Shown here: positions 61,001 through 64,000 of the stretch, piece after piece
Numbering within the stretch: position 1 is the stretch's first letter
Layout: the number at the start of each line of letters is the position of its first letter
Assembly: GCA_029298735.1 (NCBI GenBank)
Contig: JANSLP010000053.1
Location: 1 to 64,000 of the forward strand
From: Ophiostoma sp. CBS 140.51
Taxonomy: Eukaryota; Ascomycota; Sordariomycetes; Ophiostomatales; Ophiostomataceae
Direction: 5' to 3'
DNA: 64,000 nt
Position numbers and translations under genes: made by a program
The notes under the pieces: generated by a model
What the model was told of the DNA's origin: nothing
Databases searched by the model: none
The model's input: the letters and a program-made list of their open reading frames with translations, nothing else

Positions 61001-64000
61001 TTCTGTCGTCTATCCCCTTCTTGTCGTGCATTTACGACTTGTCTGCTGGGGAACGATCGGCCGGCGAGGGATGCCGGAGAAAATACCAAAAGGCCGACTG
61101 ACCGACCGACCGATTAAGAAGCTGCGTTGGCACCAAATGAAGGCCGTGGAACTGGGTCGCGACAAGGACGGATATGAGCAAAAAGGCCTCGAGGGCCCAC
61201 GAGGTCGGCGACGTCGTCAGCAAGCTTGACTCGTTTAACAAGGTCGATGGAGCCCGTCGAAAGGTTTGTTGACAACCGCCAGGGCCATGCGACTGCGAAT
61301 GCGAGCGTGCAATGTGATACGCCGCCCTACGAGAAGCGAACAACAGCTCGGTGGCCTGGGGGACCCAGTAAACGTTTGAATGGCCTCGAGAAATCGTCAG
61401 TGATCGGCGGCCGTTCGTTTTGAGACTCTGCAAAATATCCACCCAAAAGCCACTGGTTTGAATGGGCCATGAATGGGCTTGAACCGTTTAATGAGTGACA
61501 TGCACCTGTTTAGCGAATCAGTGTCCACATTGTCCGCGACCCGACCGCGCTTGCTACAAGGTTGTCGAGACCGTCAAGACCTGTTTGCGGTCCGTTGGTG
61601 GTGCTACTGCAGGTCACCAGTAAAGAACTGCCCATCACTTCCCCATTCCTGCCCCCCCGTTCAGCCTCCGCCTCATCCACAACAACCCACCACACCCACA
61701 ACGCCAGCACGCGCAGCCCACACGTTCGGAGACGCCGCAAATGCGGCGCCGTGGCCGTGCAAAGTGATTGGCCGGCATGGGAAAGGGGACATGCATGTTG
61801 ATTAAGTGGGAGAGTGCCTGCCGTTAACGAGTGTCCAATATTGAGAAAAATAAATGGACAAAGTCGTGTAGACGAGTGTCTCAACGGGAGAGTTTCTTTT
61901 TGTTGTCTTGGCGATGCACTCATGGACTGACAAACCCCTGTGAGAGCAGCGATCCGGGGGTGCATGCAAAGTAGCACGTCGTATATGTGCGGGTGGGCAT
62001 CAAGAAGGAGAAAAGGGAACGTTGCGTGATGTGCAATGGCTGCGCGTTTGTGCAAGTCTGCAATCTGCAAGTCTGCGGCATGTTCAATAGATGTTCCCGA
62101 GGAAAGAATGCACTCTGCGTTTTGGCGTGACCCAGGACCGTATTATTTCAGAGCCTGCAGATTGTCACAGGGCCTGGCCTGGCCTCTTCTGTGCTCCCCC
62201 TACATCCACGCCACAACTCTGGCGAATATCCACGCCATTGTCACCAAAAAAAAAAAGAAACGGAACGGAACCGTTTTGAGCTGTGCATTTAGCACTTCTT
62301 TCGTTGTGCAGCGCTTTCAACCGCCGACAACTGAAAAAAAAAAGAAAAGATGAAAAAAACTTAGGGAAACTCTTTCTCACAGAGTATTATTACTAGACTC
62401 GTAGTCGATAAAGCTTCAGAGTTAAATTTCGGTTATGTGTACTGTTGTATTAGAAAGAAGCGCTGGTAGTAAATGAATATACTTGTGCCCTGTAAGTGCC
62501 CTGTGAGCACTGTGAGCGCTGTGAGGGGGGAAACCGATTGCGGTTGGGACTCTAAATGCACGTGGCGTGGCTGTTCGCAGGGAGAGTGGGGTGTCTGTCC
62601 GGGGAGCCTCTTCTGTGGCCGCCTTTCTTCCACTGAGGCCTGTGGCACCGAACGGTCCAAGTGCGTCGTAATATTACCCCATAACGCAGACCCCTCCCCT
62701 CTTTTTTCCCTCGCACAATTTCGCCCGTTTTGCTGACTGCTTTCTCCTCCTGCTTGTTGCCGGCCGTAGGGCTGAAGAAGCACACGCCGCTTTTTGCAGG
62801 ATGGAGGGGGCGTGTGTGTGGTCATCTTTTTTGGCGCTGGGCTTCCAGTGAGTGAGTGGGCTTGTGTGCTGGCGTCAACCCGTGTTTCCCTGTGTTTCTC
62901 ACCTGTCCTTTTGATCTTCAACGACGCCTTCGACGGCAATTGGTTCTTACCAACTGGATGAACCTGGGACCTGACCCTGTGCTTGGGCTTGGGACTTGGC
63001 CGAGAGACTTGGCCATCCATCACCAGCACACAAGGGAGGGGATTTTGGGCCGAAAGAAGCGCCTGCAAATCAGAGGCCAGACAGCAGGCTGAAGATCTCT
63101 GATAGTCCTCGTATTGTTCTCGTTGCTATTATCATTTTTGATTGTTTCTGGTTTGTTATTTTTCTGTCTGTTATTTGTCATTGCAGCCTTACATACTGCT
63201 GTTTGTTGGCCACTTGAGCCATTGTCGTCAGGACGGGAAGGTTTGGGCGAGGGTTCTGGCAGGTTCTGGCAGTGTTCACTAATTCGTTACGGCAGATGCA
63301 GTGTTGAACAACACAGGGCACATATCAACAGTGGCCCGCCATTTGGGCTGCACCGTTTTGACTGACCGTTTTCTTGTGCTTGCAGTTGTTTGGCTCCACG
63401 TTGGCGTGCCGCTAAAGAAACTGGGTGCTCATTTTGTTTTGCAACGGCCGTTATTCCTAAAGCGGAATGCCGTAAAATTATACGACACTTGTGACAAGAG
63501 AGACATGGTAGGGAAATTCAGTGGCCTGGCCCTCCCGCCCATCACGAGCAATTTAGTGACCTTCCCTGGTGGGAAAGTTTCCAAGTTGTGATGAAGCTAG
63601 TGATAGCCTTTCCACTGACACGGAGCGACTCAAGACACGAATCCAAGGGAACGTGTACAGGGGATGACGGGACGAGGGTTGGAGGAATTTGACGATGGCA
63701 GGAATTGGACACATGCAGTACGAAAAATTAGCTTTCTTGGCCTCTCTTTTCTGATTAGGATGGCCACGTTCTGGCCTTTCATAGCTTTTTTGCCTCCTGC
63801 AGCCGGGTGAAAGAGCTCGTCTTGTGACGAAGATAGATAAGCATCTCACGATTCTTGAAGCCCTGTGCTGTTTTGTGTCTCTTCTTTTGATAACGGGATT
63901 TGCTTCTGTGGCTTAAGTGCTTTTTTCGTGAGAGTTTCGAAGACAAGCATTGACCCGTGCGGACGGCCCATCCGGCGTTCCTTTCTTCCCCAGTGGAGGT
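58001..64000. other. ORF-poor segment to the window edge
   Basis: No gene recognised. An AT-rich island lies at 58535-58735, one CAGGGCCTGGCC copy at 62168 and a truncated ACGTCGTA at 61976. Frames reach 212 codons (59023-59661 minus) in CT-rich sequence without any domain. The gene-free stretch continues to the end of the window, so its full size is unknown. Confidence 0.45.
58535..58735. other. AT-rich island
   Basis: About 200 bases dominated by A and T, including TTTTATTTTATATAAG and a run of ten T near 58650. Similar in look to the island at 49640. Confidence 0.35.

Noticed and set aside
35321..64000. Desert as RIP-degraded transposon sequence
   Set aside because: Sampled GC of 37-50%, plentiful CpG, no long TA-rich blocks and no reverse transcriptase, transposase or terminal-repeat remnants seen.

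Overview
The window reads as nuclear DNA of a filamentous ascomycete, probably a Sordariomycete. The grounds are the spliceosomal introns of mostly 50-90 nt with GTAAGT/GTGAGT-type donors and CTAAC/CTGAC branch points, GC-rich coding sequence (57% in one counted line), CT-rich leaders in front of start codons, and gene families of typical fungal form. I cannot name the species from the sequence alone. No bacterial, viral, organellar or transposon genes were recognised.

Region 1 (1-26.4 kb) is a normal gene-bearing segment. In order it holds: a monocarboxylate-type MFS transporter (minus), a large low-complexity protein with three C-terminal LIM domains (plus), SUMO (minus), the small twin-cysteine mitochondrial protein Cmc4 (plus), the nuclear pore subunit Nup84/Nup107 (plus), a bacterial-type, probably mitochondrial, prolyl-tRNA synthetase (minus), the 60S ribosome biogenesis factor Mak21/Noc1 (plus), an unrecognised 148-residue protein (minus) and a membrane-anchored HotDog-fold thioesterase (plus). 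Most of these are housekeeping genes, with three likely mitochondrial products. They lie in divergent or convergent pairs and show no sign of forming a cluster with one shared function. Exon structures were rebuilt by hand from splice signals and reading phase. Several depend on exons too short to stand out as open reading frames: a 34-codon presequence exon in the synthetase, a 13-nt microexon in CMC4, and two genes whose start codon seems to be an exon by itself.

Region 2 (26.4-33.9 kb) is a 7.5-kb stretch without a recognisable gene. It ends at the 3' end of a bZIP transcription factor gene (33.9-35.3 kb, minus).

Region 3 (35.3-64.0 kb, running off the window) is about 28.7 kb upstream of the bZIP gene in which I recognise no protein-coding gene, tRNA, rRNA or transposon. 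It is not strongly AT-rich or simple-repetitive: three 60-base lines counted gave 37, 47 and 50% GC. It contains dispersed short words found in both ORF-poor stretches (a TACGTCGTA 9-mer, a TTGAATTTGGAA 12-mer) or within region 3 alone (a CAGGGCCTGGCC 12-mer), several palindromes, a perfect CRE-type bZIP site, AT-rich islands and recurrent CT-rich tracts like those preceding the genes of region 1. A giant regulatory or non-coding-transcript domain of the bZIP gene, or a unique-sequence regional centromere, are the two explanations I consider most worth testing.
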